A program made the position numbers and the translations under genes. The notes under the pieces are model-generated. The model saw only the letters and a list, made by a program, of their open reading frames with translations, was not told where the DNA came from and did not search any database. DNA of 64,000 nt from Polymyxa betae. Taxonomy: Eukaryota; Endomyxa; Phytomyxea; Plasmodiophorida; Plasmodiophoridae. The stretch lies in the NCBI GenBank assembly GCA_003693705.1, contig RBZT01000125.1, positions 310,001-374,000 of the forward strand. The letters are read 5' to 3'. This document shows positions 20,985-32,404 of this stretch, piece after piece (the first letter of the stretch is position 1; every line of letters starts with the position of its first letter).

Positions 20985-21944
20985 ATGTACATTGGGCCAT
21001 GGCGTGAATACCGTCTTGCTGAAATCCTGCAGCAAGCGGAGAGAACTCAACTGGTTAGTCAGCAATAATTAGCGTTGACCGTTGATAAAGAATATTAGGG
21101 CCTTCTAGAGCAGCAAAGGCGATCGAATTCGACGCCACGCGCCATCGAATCTACAGACACTATCAATACACTGAGGAGCGAACGTGCGAGCCAATGTAAG
21201 CCACGAAGCAAGAGAAAAAGGTCGAGCAGCGCCAGGCGTGAGCACTTAGAGAAGATTCGTCGAGCTTATCTCAGCCATTATGGAGCAGGTGCACTGAAAG
21301 GAAGATTGGCTTAGTTTTCGCAACTGAATTGTGGTCTGTTTAGAGCAAAGTGCAACATTACATGCCAATCAGCCGAATGTAAACGATTACCATGATGACG
21401 CTAGCTCGGTCGACTCTGAACGAGAGGCGCTATTGTCCTGGGTTGGGAGTCTCGATTTTGATGCAATTGGTATCGAGGATATTTATAAATAAAAACGACA
21501 TGATTGTCAATATGTTTTCATCTGTCGATGCAGAGTATGTTGCTGTACCTAGTCAAAGAAACCCATTGAAGATAAAAGGCTCAAATTCACAATTAAACTT
21601 CATTACGTTTCAAAAAGCCCTTTGCGTCCTTCACTGTACCAGGGCAGATTCTGATTACGTGAAAGCAGTTGGCGATGGCGTCAGCTATCATACACAACTA
21701 TTTGACCGAGCGAGGACGCTCATCCCACCAGTCTGTCTCATAGAACGGGCATAGATGATTTGCATGGCACTATATATTCTCTGGCAAGGAAATTCGCCCC
21801 TATCCAAACCAGAGAGAGACATTCTCGCTTTATAATAGAAAGTCGCTGCTTCGAGTATCGGGGCAGAAATTGCAATTACGTATCGTTTGCAACCGTTTGA
21901 AAAGAATGCAACCGAGGTCGTCAAGATCCGTAAACTGTTATTGA
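20985..21944 (+). CDS. Multi-exon gene of unknown function (MYIGPWREYRLAE start)
   Basis: ATG 20985 begins MYIGPWREYRLAEILQQAER. Intron 21054-21098 (45 bases) leads to a basic exon (residues about 24-85, KPRSKRKRSSSARREHLEKI) with RRAYLSHYGA. A GTGCAC...TTTAG intron then gives SSVDSEREALLSWVGSLDFD, another intron ends GATGCAG, and a fourth (about 58 bases) leads to IRPYPNQRETFSLYNRKSLL and a stop at 21942-21944. Five exons remain in frame, for about 260 residues. The 'GPW.EY.LA' start and 'LL.W...LDFD' phrase resemble uncharacterised ciliary proteins I cannot name with certainty. It has no membrane segment and is helical and basic. Confidence 0.58.
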
Positions 21945-22186
21945 ACGCGCGATGAGAATTTATTTCCCACTCGTAACTGTTAAGAATAGTTTCAAAAAGG
22001 TGTCGACTCTATACTCTTTCAGTTTTTCTAGCGATAGTAAGTACAGCAATCGGTAAACGGATTTGACAGCATAAAATGTAAATCTCGAAGATACAAACAT
22101 TTGTTTCCATTCATTTGAAAATAGACCATTCTTAATTGCTTAACCCTGTCAGAGACCATTCGTAGTCGAGCAATCAAATGCGATTT

Positions 22187-22244
22187 GTTCACGTTTGTTG
22201 TGAGTGACGTTTGTTGTGATTGACAACTCACTACAAACGTGAAC
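22187..22244. repeat. Inverted repeat (hairpin) with internal direct repeat
   Basis: GTTCACGTTTGTTGTGAGT at 22187-22205 is complementary, with one mismatch, to the arm ending at 22244, with a loop of about 17 bases. The motif ACGTTTGTTGTGA also recurs directly inside the loop (22207-22219). It lies in a gene-poor stretch (21945-22617) that otherwise contains only a doubtful minus frame at 22028-22231. Confidence 0.7.
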
Positions 22245-22617
22245 GCCCGATGGCCGACTGCAAAATTGTTACAAATTATCGTTCATTGGTAATGTACTAA
22301 ACGCTGGATCGACGGGACTGAACCAGCCAAGCCATTCAAGTGCCGGAAAGATAAAGTCGATCATCGCTTGTACAAGTGTTCTATCGCACCTTGATTTCTT
22401 TTTTCTTGCAAAAATTGTGTTTAAAATGCCAAAATGAAACTTTATGGCGCGTTTTTCGACTGAATTAAGGGTTGCGCCGTGAGGAGAGCTTCGTACCTAA
22501 ATTGTCTCTTTTTCAAAGAGAGAACCTCGAAATTGTCGCAGGGTGTAGTTTGGGGTGAGAGAGGTCCCTCATTGGTGGCAAATCTTGGCATCAGTGGTTC
22601 GATTCATTTGCTAGCTC

Positions 22618-25600
22618 ATGATGGAAGCGATCAATGAAGATCTCATTATGGGCCTAACCGAGGCCAGTCAATCGTTCGGATCCCATGCGAAATGGGCTAA
22701 ACGCCTTTTGGAAAGCTACGAAAAGTCTAACTTTTCTTGATATTACGAACGTGCGTTTGATACTTGATCAGATCACCAAAAGAGTTTATGAAATGCTTAT
22801 TGCTCCAGCTGAACCGAATCATTATCATTTTTAAACGCCACGCTCCTGTAGAGCGACTTATCAGATTTATATCTCGTCTGGCCGTTGAGCCTACTCAAGA
22901 TCAGGCTCTGATCGGCCGCATGGCCATGATTTTAATCCAAGGTCTTCTTCGATACCATAATTCTAAGAATAAGGGGGTTCGATTTCGAGTACAAATCGGT
23001 TATATTTTCAAAATTCATTGCAGTGACGAACTTTCCAGGTTTGCCAGATGATAGGAAACATTCTAAACAAAATGAGTGACGACTGTGAACTCCCAGAGTC
23101 GCTGTTCAACAAAATCCAGGAAAAGATGCTGGAACGGATCAAAGATAAAGTAGCCAAAGCAAAACATTATGAAACACCATTGATTAAGGTGTTCAGGTGG
23201 CGATAGTAAGAGCTATGGCGTGCGCTTGTCTCTCTCGCCTTCAAGACCCAACAACACCAGATGATCCTGTTGTTACAGCTCTGCTATTTGCCTTAGATCA
23301 TGACACGAGCAGCGCTGTTCGTAAAGCCGCATTGGTGAACCTTGGCGTTTCGAAAATTACTTTACCCCATATCCTTCTTCGTACGAAGGATGTAGCCGCG
23401 GAAGTTCGTGTTGCGGCTTTCAATGGTGGAATATATTTCTAAGGCTATTTACTGGGTGACTGATATGAATAGTTTGTACGGAAAAGGTCGCCATGAAGGC
23501 GTTTAGCATCTTGCAGCGCAGTATCGTTTTGTACTCGGGTATCATGGATCGCGACGCTTCTGTTAAGAAAGCATGTCATGATACTTTATTACCTGTCTGG
23601 TTGAAGCAGTGCGATGGCAACATTATCAAGTTGTTATCAAGCCTTGATGTTCAGGAGTATGAGAAGGAATGTGAGACGATCACAGCTTTTTGCATTGGAC
23701 CTGACATGCATCCTCCGGTAATACTGATTTCAAACGCATCCTTTAACCGACTAAGTGTTTTCCAGCTTGATATTAACTTTCAGTTTAATACGGAGCAGGA
23801 TATAACAGCTGAAGACGCTTTCTTCTGGAGGATATACTGCGAGACGTTACGAAAGCAAAAACGCTATGACATGATTGAAAACAGTAAATCTCCAATAGGT
23901 GTCGTTTGGGCAAAATTGAACTTGTTGCTGATAGTCTTTCCTGTGGCTGTTGAATTTTCACAAATATTAGCCAATTTCCATGATAATGTTTTTGTTGCTG
24001 CTCAACTGATACGGATTGCTGGAATGTATGGTTCTTCACACGACTGTTAAGTTGCCTTCTAAAGTATCTTCTAGGATTGAATTGGACGAAGTCGGAAGGA
24101 CTGCTCTGACCAACCTGCTTCTTACATGGTTGAAATCTGAACAAACCGACATCTCCCTTGTTAAAATCATCATGAACGCTCTCCATAGAATCATGGTTCG
24201 AAAACAGAATGACACTGAGGGCGAGTCGGAATTCATTACGAACATCTTGTAAATTTCTGTCGATTCGTTAACGAGCTATCACTGTTGACATTGTCTCAGA
24301 CTGATCCTTGCCGATCTTCGAGATCCACTAGAAGACTTATCTCCTGGAGATCATGAGGAGACTGAAGCTGAGATTGTCCGTCTCGAAGATCGTTACGCTG
24401 AGTTGTCTAAAGATTTAGAGACTGCCAAGGAGCAATATGCAGGTGTGTGAACAAACTCACTTTGCTCAGATGAACTCAGCCAAGTGTTATAGCATTAAAG
24501 CGCAAAAAGCGTCATAATGAAGCCGGTGAGAAGAAAAGTCTTATAGCTTTAATCGAAAACGAGATGGATCAAATTGATTCGGAATTGGCTTCGAAAGAAG
24601 CTGTCATTCAAATGAAATGGCTTCGATTAATCACTGTCACATCCGAGATGCTGGATCGTGTCCGTCAAACCCCTTTCTCTTGTCAGACTGTTATGGCATG
24701 CTGTAGGCTCTGCAACTAAGCGTTTCGTTTAGCGCTCCTCGACTTACTGCACAGCACGATCCTTCCAGCCTTGAAGCATCCCTCACCTGCGATTCGGTTA
24801 AGAGCGACAATTCTTTTACTATTTATGGTTGTTCATCTGCTCTGATAGTGAGGAGGCCATTCGATGTCTTTGCTTATTTCTACTTTTGGATCTGGAGACC
24901 TCCCGAAGTGATTCAATGATGTTCGTTCATGCAATCCGGAACGATGAGGTTTCTGTTCAAGTGGCTGCTGTTAAAGCATGCTTTGATGTTCTTCTCGTTC
25001 ACAATCTCTACAACGATTCATCAATGAACGAGTAAGAGTGCCAGCATGGTCTACAACAATGTGCTGAAGTCTCTCTAGAGTCTCCGGATGTCTCCTCGAG
25101 TGTTTGGCATCTGAAGATGCCAAAGTGCGAAGTGCTGCAGGACAAGGTCATCGATACGAAGTTCACGTCCTATCTTTGACCTCCCGTAGGCTTTGCTAAG
25201 TTGTTTGCCAATGGACGAATTGCTGATGAATCTTTACTGGCGAAGCTGATTCTGTATCTGTTTGATCCGTTGGTAAGTTACTTTATCTGTAATCTTGGCA
25301 GCAGAGTTTAGACAACCTGTCTTTCACAGACAGTTGACGATTTCGAGCTTCGCCAAACGCTTTCTGTGTTCTTCCCCATGTTTTGCCAGATGAATGCCTC
25401 GAATCGAAACCTGTTAACAAAGGCCTGGTGTAACGTTATCAGGACATTCTGTAGTGCTCCAAAATCTTCATCGATTCGGAAAATCCCTTCACAACAGGTG
25501 TTGCTTCTTATCCTGAAGCTTCTGATGAAACAGTTGCTGATAATTGAAATTTTTAGATTACTCCGTTTTTGCTTTATTTGGTCAATAATGAGGAGGCTGA

Positions 25601-26796
25601 TTTCTCTCAACTGTTGCTGATCATATTTGCTGAATGGTGTAATACCATCGACGACACTACACTGGATAAATTCTTCTCTCACTCGATATCTGTGATTCCT
25701 TTCCTTGGCCTTCAGCAGGACGATGCTTATGTCCGGTAAATCAGAAAAGGCTTCCAATATTGTTGATTCCTCCTTCAGGTTTTATTATATTTGGCGAAAC
25801 GACTTCAACATGAAGTATTGGATAAAACTGCCCTTCGCAACGTTGCCAATGTCATCTCGGGTGTTCAAGCGACAGGAATCGAACTTCCGTCAGATTTCAG
25901 CGATGACGCTGTTGATGCTGTATTCCAACGGCTTGGAATAACCCGAAAGCACGTAAGGATCCGAATCTGTTTCACAATTGCCCTAATGTCCAAATTCAGA
26001 CAAATCATGAAGGTTCTGAGTCTGAAATTGAAAGTCTTGAGACTGTTACACTGGTCAGTTATTCCTGCATATAGCTGATACTTGCATTTAATATGTTTTG
26101 CAGAGATCTCGAAGGAAAGCAGTTTCAGCGAACATATCAGGTGCATGCAATACTATAGTTGTTATTCTTGTTTTTTAATCCATTGTTCAGATTCTGATCC
26201 CATTGAGCCAGCGTGTTCGCTTGATCAAGAATCTCCTGCTCAGCCAGAAGAGAATGAAAGTCAAACATCGAAAGTTATCGAGGAAACTACTAAATCCCCC
26301 ACTGCAAAAACTGTTTCCAAATTCAAGGTTCTCGCATTTCATATTTCGATATTTAACTGCTTAACAAGGCGTGCCGATTTAGGATGACGACTCTATCATC
26401 TCCAGCCATTCCGGAACCAAGCGTCGTCATCGTTCCCCATCGACTGATACAGCCCGAAGCAATCGGCTACTAGTCGACCAGTCAGCGCGCAAGGATGCAG
26501 ATAAAGAAAACATTGAAAATGAGCCACATCCTCAGAAACCAGTCAAGGCAAATCGTGTTTTAATTTAACAGTAACGGAGACTGATTAATCTGTAGGACGG
26601 GACGCGTTCCCGTGCCGCTAGGAGCTCGAAATCACGAACCCAGCTTCCGAAATCGTCACCAAAGCGCCGTCGAAAGCTCGCTCTTTCGACCGATGATAGC
26701 AGAGATTCGTTTTCGACGGCATCTAAACCCCGCAAACCTAGGACAAGAAATGCATTACGATCGGAATCAACATCATTAAAAAAGATGAGGTGCTGA
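22618..26796 (+). CDS. NCAPG: Condensin complex subunit 3 (CAP-G), HEAT-repeat protein
   Basis: Many exons with short introns cover about 4.2 kb. The N-terminus spans an intron to SPKEFMKCLLLQLNRIIIIF and KRHAPVERLIRFISRLAVEP. HEAT repeats follow, with the telltale phrases VAIVRAMACACLSRLQDP, SSAVRKAALVNLGVSK, LRTKDVAAEVRVAAF and IMDRDASVKKACHDTLLPVW. A cohesin-like second half includes RLRATILLL-type helices, and the tail is Ser/Arg/Lys-rich (KRRHRSPSTD, SPKRRRKLAL) as in CAP-G. CAP-G pairs with CAP-H in condensin I and binds DNA to compact mitotic chromosomes. The middle exons (24250-26100) were read less securely than the ends. The stop is TGA 26794-26796. Confidence 0.88.
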
Positions 26797-27074
26797 TTGT
26801 TTCATTTGTATCCCCCCGACCCATGATCTTTTCAGTTCCTCATAAACCTAATTTAGATAGGTTTAAAATTCAGATCTAGACCAAGCCATTCTTGGCTATA
26901 CACCTGTAGATCAGACATAAAGAATTGAGTTTGCTTTCATCTTGCATTCAGCAGGTAGTGAAGGCTGTTATGTTATGTGTGCGAGAAAGATTGATTTGTT
27001 TCTCCGTACGGAGTTGACCACGGAGCCTGCTTGATTGCCCAGGACCCGTTTCCCATTGCTTACAATCCACAGCA

Positions 27075-28748
27075 ATGAAGGCCTGCCAAGCGACACCGGC
27101 ATTGAAACCGCCTCCCATAGATCAAGGCGTCCAATCGTCATCTGAGCTCCTTGTTGTTTTTGTTCGAACCGCTCTGGAGAATAAACTCAAGGTCGGACTG
27201 GCCCTCACGACAGGATCTTGCACCAACGTATAATCACAGGGGAATGCTGGGGCATATAACAAGCTTGTGACGTCGATCAACACACAGCTGGAGGGCGACG
27301 CCTATACTCGTTGGTTTTCCGCCCTGTGTCGCTGCGTTTCCGTCATCAGCGCCGAACGAGCCCATCAGCAGCTGTTGCAAGCGATTCTCTCGTTTCACTG
27401 GAATACCACAGACCAAGCTATCGAGGCTTACCGCAGTTTGCTGATCGATCTTGTTTGCAGCTCCGGTCGATTTCTACCGATGTGCTTCACCGGTCTCGTC
27501 CAGCAGCTGCGTCTGCACGTCAATGACGGTCCATTCACGGTCGCGTCGAACGAGCTGGCCGCAAAGATCCATGATAACATTCATCTGGTGCTACAATCGA
27601 TCTTGAAACTGATACCGACAGCATCAACGGCGCTTTTCCCGATTCTTGCCAATTGCTATCCACACATACGATTCGCGCCGTCGCATCACTGTACGTATAC
27701 ACGGAATATGCTTCGTCTGGTTGAGTATGCACCTGGGCTTCGTGACCGTATCATCGAGCTGCTATGCCGTAAACTCGTCTTGCTTGACAACGAACTTACC
27801 GATTCCGATTTTCGCACGAACTCGACCAAGCCGCTTATCAGCATCAACTGTGATGACCTAATTCTTGCTGATACAATCGATATGACATTGGATATTCCAG
27901 AAGTCGATGTCGCTGACGCTGACCGGCCGCCTTATAATACGGACCCATTGTCGCTCCCACACCTAATCGATCAGATCATGGAGATGCTCCTGAACTATTT
28001 CAATTGTTTAAGGGAATCGCCCGATGTATGTCACACCATATTCCTCGCGCTGCTTCGCGTCTTCGAATCGCATATGCTAACGTCCAGCAATTGCCGTCAT
28101 GCACCTTTCCTCCTGTTCTATTTGGCGTCGTTTCAGAACAGTTTCACAGAAATCCTGCTGCGCTACTTGCTGGAGAGAACTTTCGATCAGTTCCAAAGCG
28201 TTCATGTTCGAGTCGCGTGCGCCCGGTACTTGGGCGCCTATCTTACTCGGGCAAACTTCCTCCGTCATGCAACCCGGATGCATTCGTTCGAGTTGCTGCT
28301 AAAGTTCGTTCATGCATATGTGGAGAATTACGAAGAGTCACGTCTAACTGAACAACGATCGGATCTGGAATCTGCGAGCAACGATCGCGATGGCCATGCT
28401 GTGTTCTACGCCGTCGCTGATACTATGTTCCAGCTGTTCTGCTGGTATCAGCACGATTTCCAGGCCCTGATGGAAGAATCCCCAGACCTTGTCGAATTCT
28501 TCCGCTTTACATCGATTGTCGAATCGCCACTAAACCCACTTCGACATTGTCGCGACGATGTCGTTGCCGAATTCGCTACCATCGTCCTGTCTCTGGGGCT
28601 CGGCGATTGCTATCCGGTCATACGCCGCAACACTATGCTAGCCCACAACTCAATCGTTGCGACGTCGTTGCCGTTCGAGCCGATCAGCCTGATAGCTACC
28701 AAGACTTTTTTAACAGATATCTTTAATGAAAGGAGAAGAGAACCCTAG
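27075..28748 (+). CDS. RRN3: RNA polymerase I initiation factor RRN3 (TIF-IA)
   Basis: Exon 1 (27075-27191) starts MKACQATPALK. Intron 27192-27239 (48 bases) leads to one long exon. The product of 541 residues is built of HEAT repeats and carries the family motifs NCYPHIRFAPSHHCTYTRNM, LRLVEYAPGLRDRIIELLCR and LLDNELT, then a 'FESHMLTSSNCRHAPFLLFY'-type block and YLGAYLTRANF. RRN3 bridges Pol I and the core factor and is the growth-regulated switch for rRNA synthesis. The human (651) and yeast (627) proteins are longer. Here the conserved 'FPFDPY.L' region survives only as LPFEPISLIATKTFL before RREP and a stop inside an inverted-repeat arm, so the C-terminus may have been replaced. Confidence 0.9.
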
Positions 28749-28853
28749 CCCTATATAGACTACAATTGCGCTGTATCTAATATAAGAGAGCCTGTTGGTC
28801 GGCTATCCCCTCTGTGTTTCGTTACCAGCCGACAGTCTAGCTAGGGTTCTCTT
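28736..28853. repeat. 118-bp element with perfect 14-bp terminal inverted repeats
   Basis: AAGAGAACCCTAGC at 28736-28749 is exactly complementary to GCTAGGGTTCTCTT at 28840-28853. A second inner pair (GTCGGCT 28798-28804, AGCCGAC 28827-28833) could extend a hairpin. It has no coding capacity and no clear target-site duplication. It overlaps the last codons and stop of RRN3, so it is either a MITE-like insertion or an RNA hairpin at the 3' end of the gene. Confidence 0.6.
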
Positions 28854-28933
28854 ATAATCACCCCATGACCCCATAGGTTGATCACCTCATTGACTTCGAC
28901 GGCTGCAGACTCGGCTCGGGATGCTGTAAACGA

Positions 28934-29087
28934 AACGGCCCTATCTATTGCTTGGTAGCTTGTGATAGAATGCGCGATTCCGGAACAACAGATCGCCACC
29001 AGCCTAGCTGAACGGCCTTAACTATCGCTTGGTAGCTTGTGAAAGAACTCGCGATTCCGGAGCGACACATCGCCACAAGCCTACCTA
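28934..29087. repeat. 77-bp tandem repeat, two copies
   Basis: AACGGCC...CTTGGTAGCTTGTGA... occurs at 28934 and again at 29011, followed in both by GCGATTCCGGA and CATCGCCAC/GATCGCCAC, with identity of roughly 85%. It lies between RRN3 and the tyrosine phosphatase. It has no open frame and no tRNA fold that I can make. Confidence 0.75.
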
Positions 29088-29269
29088 GCTGGTTTCGGCA
29101 TCGTGACCTGCGTCGGATCGCGCAGCGACCCTCTGTACCCAGGGCAAGTTTTGGCCTAGCGCAATAGAGCGGAGTTCCGAAGCAAGACCCTATCGCCCCA
29201 TCTCGCTGCGAGTCGGACTTCACTGACTGGATCGTGTAGTCGTCTCTTTCTCTGTCATCATTCTGTTTT

Positions 29270-30789
29270 ATGGATGACTATAGACACAATGTGCCTGCCA
29301 GCGTTTTGCAGCCGCCGCCTCCGTCCATGCTCGCTTCCAGTCGCTGCCTCAGCCTGAGCGTCTCCATGACGGACACCGAGCCTGATGTGGCGTTGTCGTC
29401 GCAGTCCATGTCGACAACCAGCGCCTCGGGCGAGTCGCGATTCCATGTCAATCTCGCTGGATTCGTCGGTTATGCTAGGCAATTGATGGAGCCAATCAAT
29501 GAGATCTCCTGCGATGGTTTTGATGAGGAACTGGAGGTCCGACTGGCAGAAATTGGCCATGCCGTCTTTGGTGTTAATGCTGCTGCTTTAGGAGCTACAT
29601 AGGAGATGTATGGCCGCAAATCTTAAACAGCACATTTACATGAGGTCTTTAAAGATGACAAAGAAGAACAGATATTCCAATATTCTGCCATGTTAGCGAA
29701 CTGTACTTGGAATTTGGTTATAAAATCTAATCCCTCGTCAGACACTCACACGAGGGTGGTTTTGAGCGAAATCGAAAAAGTCCCTGATTCGGATTACATC
29801 AATGCTAATTACGTCAAGGTTAGATGTGAGATTCTGTTCGACTGAGATTCGTCAATGCTCTGCTACAGGCTCAACTGAATGGCTGCTCGACAACATACAT
29901 CTCGACGCAGGCTCCGATACCGAGTACAGTCCCGGATTTCTGGCGTATGATCTGGGAGCAAAAGTCGTCTATTGTCGTCATGCTGACCCCTTTGCTTGAA
30001 AAGAACATGGTAATGCAGGAGTCACGGGTCCGTATTATCGGAAATTGTGACCTGGGACGTAGGTGAAGTCTGATATCTACTGGCCTAAAAAGCTCGGTAA
30101 ACTAAAACAATTCGATAACGGCATTGAAATATGCCTGAAAAGCGAAGGGCGAACGCCTGATGTCGTCACGAGGGTATTCATGATTCGGTCTGCAGAGGTA
30201 CTGGAGCTCGGCAATTTTTGTGTCCGTTCTCGGAAATTCAATCTGATTATAGAGCCCTAATGACGTCAGAACAGTAACCCATATACATGTCGGTTAATGC
30301 CAATTATCCTGTGGATTATCGGTTTTCCTGACGGTGTTTATCAGTATCTGGGCTGGCCTGATCACAGTGTCCCGATTTCGTTCGAATCGTACTTCTCTGT
30401 ATTTAGCCTGTACAGATCATTAAGGGAAAAATCGACCGGTCCAGTTGTTGTTCATTGCAGGTAATGATATCAAGAATGCGTTATCAGCCAATTGTTTACC
30501 ATTTTCGTAGTGCCGGCATTGGACGTACTGGGACTTTTATCGGTTGCGACATGGCGCTTGACGCTTTCTTCTACATTCTAAAGCACGGTCAGCCAACCGA
30601 TACGATATGTCTATTAGATATAGTGTATAATATGAGAACACAACGGCCTGGGATGGTTCAAACGAAGGTTCGTTTTAACCAAGTGTTTGTCTTCACCCTC
30701 CTGATAACTGTTAACAGGCACAATACCAGTTCATGTATGAATTTCTCGGATTTTGTCTTGAGCGTCGACACTTTAATCTACATATATAA
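29270..30789 (+). CDS. Classical protein tyrosine phosphatase
   Basis: Several exons are joined by introns of about 50 bases. The N-terminal Ser/Pro-rich region (about 60 residues) is unique. The catalytic domain shows [45 protein letters not shown], a KSDIYWP block, [10 protein letters not shown] (the WPD loop acid) and the signature [18 protein letters not shown], which is interrupted by intron 30461-30510 between the Cys and the Ala. [11 protein letters not shown] (the Q-loop) and [12 protein letters not shown] follow. All catalytic residues (Cys, Arg, Asp, Gln) are present, so the enzyme should be active on phosphotyrosine. There is no membrane segment. The stop is at 30787-30789. Confidence 0.9.
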
Positions 30790-30823
30790 TCGTTAAAATG
30801 ATTCCAATAATCTAATATATTCT

Positions 30824-32051
30824 CTATCCGGATCTTATTATTGGCGTATCATTCAGTTCCAATTCTTTCTCTATGTTATTTTGAATCTTGCTCATATGTT
30901 CATCGAAGTTGTTTTGTCCGACAACGACCCCGATTTGAATTGATGCATGAGCAAACGCATTCCGGTTGCCTGTAATTCGTGCTACATGCCGAGCTTGATT
31001 ATATAATATTTGGGCTTGAGCCAAATCTGAACTCATCAATGCTATATCAGCCAGATGTGAATATGCGATTCCTGTCGCCACCGTATTATGACTATCACTG
31101 GATAGCTCCAGAAATCGTTCCATACAAGCTTTCGCTGTATACAGATCGCCACTAGACCCTCCTATAACACCAAACTCATTCAGTTACCGAAATTGGAGTT
31201 GACCGTGATGCCTAACCTGTGATTCCAAGGTTATTGATGGCGATGGCTTGCGAGGTTTGCGACTCCATTTTGATGGCATACCTGAGAGCGTGTTGATGAT
31301 GTTTCATAGCTGTGGATATTTGCCCCAATGCAGCATATACACATCCCAGATTGGTATGTGCCACGAATTTTCCAGCCAGATCAGCACACTCGGCATGCAT
31401 ATGATGGTAATGCAGGGCCGTTTGCAGATCGCCTTCCTTCTGGTAGATACTCCCGATGCTGTTGCAAGCCAGCGCTTTCGATATATCGTTGCCTTTCTCG
31501 CTGCTGATCTCCAGATGTCGTTTATACGCAGCTAGGGCAGACGTCACGTCATGTCCAGCTTCGTATAGCAACCCAACATTGTATTGAGCGCCAGCTTCAG
31601 CTTGATCACGACCAGCTCGACGACAAACCCTAGCCCGGGTCTGGAAATCAACCAGTCGTTTCGGGTTATGTTTATCCTGTTCTGTGATTGTCTCCATGGT
31701 AGGCGGTGGATCCACACGAACAGGCTCAGGTGCTGGCCCGATGATCTTTTCAGGTTCCCACTGTTCCCAGGGTTTCCCGGAGGGTTTTACCGCTGTTCTT
31801 CTTTGTGGTGAGACAGATCGCGATAGGGGAACACGCTCGGGTGATTCGCAAGCGAGTCGAGCTGGGCGGTGCTGCGAACGATGCCGATTAGTGTGGTCGA
31901 GGATCGAACGGAACGTCGGCGACGCATCGAAAACGTTGAAACTGGCAGATTGGATCGCGGCCGTCTTTGTAGGGCTTCTTTTAACGTCAGATTTGTTCAA
32001 GGAATCGATTGGCGGTAGATTGAGATGCCGTTTGTAAGCAGGAACTGACAT
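30824..32051 (-). CDS. Tetratricopeptide-repeat protein, possibly TTC29-like
   Basis: The start is ATG 32051 (MSVPAYKRHLNLPPIDS). Residues 1-120 are Pro/Arg/Ser-rich and look disordered. From about residue 140 there are at least five TPR units: AGAQYNVGLLYEAGHDVTSA, ALACNSIGSIYQKEGDLQTA, AHTNLGCVYAALGQISTAMK, AIAINNLGI (then a roughly 55-base intron), SGDLYTAKACMERFLELS and AYSHLADIALMSSDLAQAQI. The spacing (about 40 residues) is like that of GPSM/TTC29-type repeats. TTC29 is an axonemal protein, which would fit the ciliary content, but repeat similarity alone does not prove orthology. The gene is divergent from the TLC gene, with 353 bases between the starts. Confidence 0.75.
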
Positions 32052-32404
32052 CTCATAGGTGGTCGTACACGGCCAGTCGCGAGAGCAGGCAGAGTGCAAT
32101 CAAGCAATATCTGTTCGCGTGTCTGCTTTTGTTGATGTTGGTTTGGAGATATTCATGCCTTTGTTCGGATCTAAGTACGATCGTGAACTTCGACATCATT
32201 GCTGAGGCAAGCGAACAGGATGGCCCATGAACAGACCAATGAACTGTCATCGAGCGCACCCATGCCGAGCAACTGCACTCTAACTTTCGCTACATCATCT
32301 CTGCATCGGTCATATTCCGAACTGAATCGGCGAGACAAGTCTTATGGGCTGCCTTAAGCCGATATCGGACAATTGGGAGGTCCTGTACGTTACAGTCTGT
32401 GTTG

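Noticed and set aside
27267-28748. RRN3 starting at a GTG codon
   Set aside because: A 48-base intron (27192-27239) joins this exon in frame to an ATG exon at 27075.
28934-29087. tRNA-like sequence because of GATTCC and stem-like segments
   Set aside because: No cloverleaf with an anticodon loop or acceptor stem can be formed, and the unit is a 77-bp tandem repeat.
31684-32037. Plus-strand frame of 117 codons
   Set aside because: It is antisense to the N-terminal exon of the TPR gene, which continues in frame into clear TPR units.
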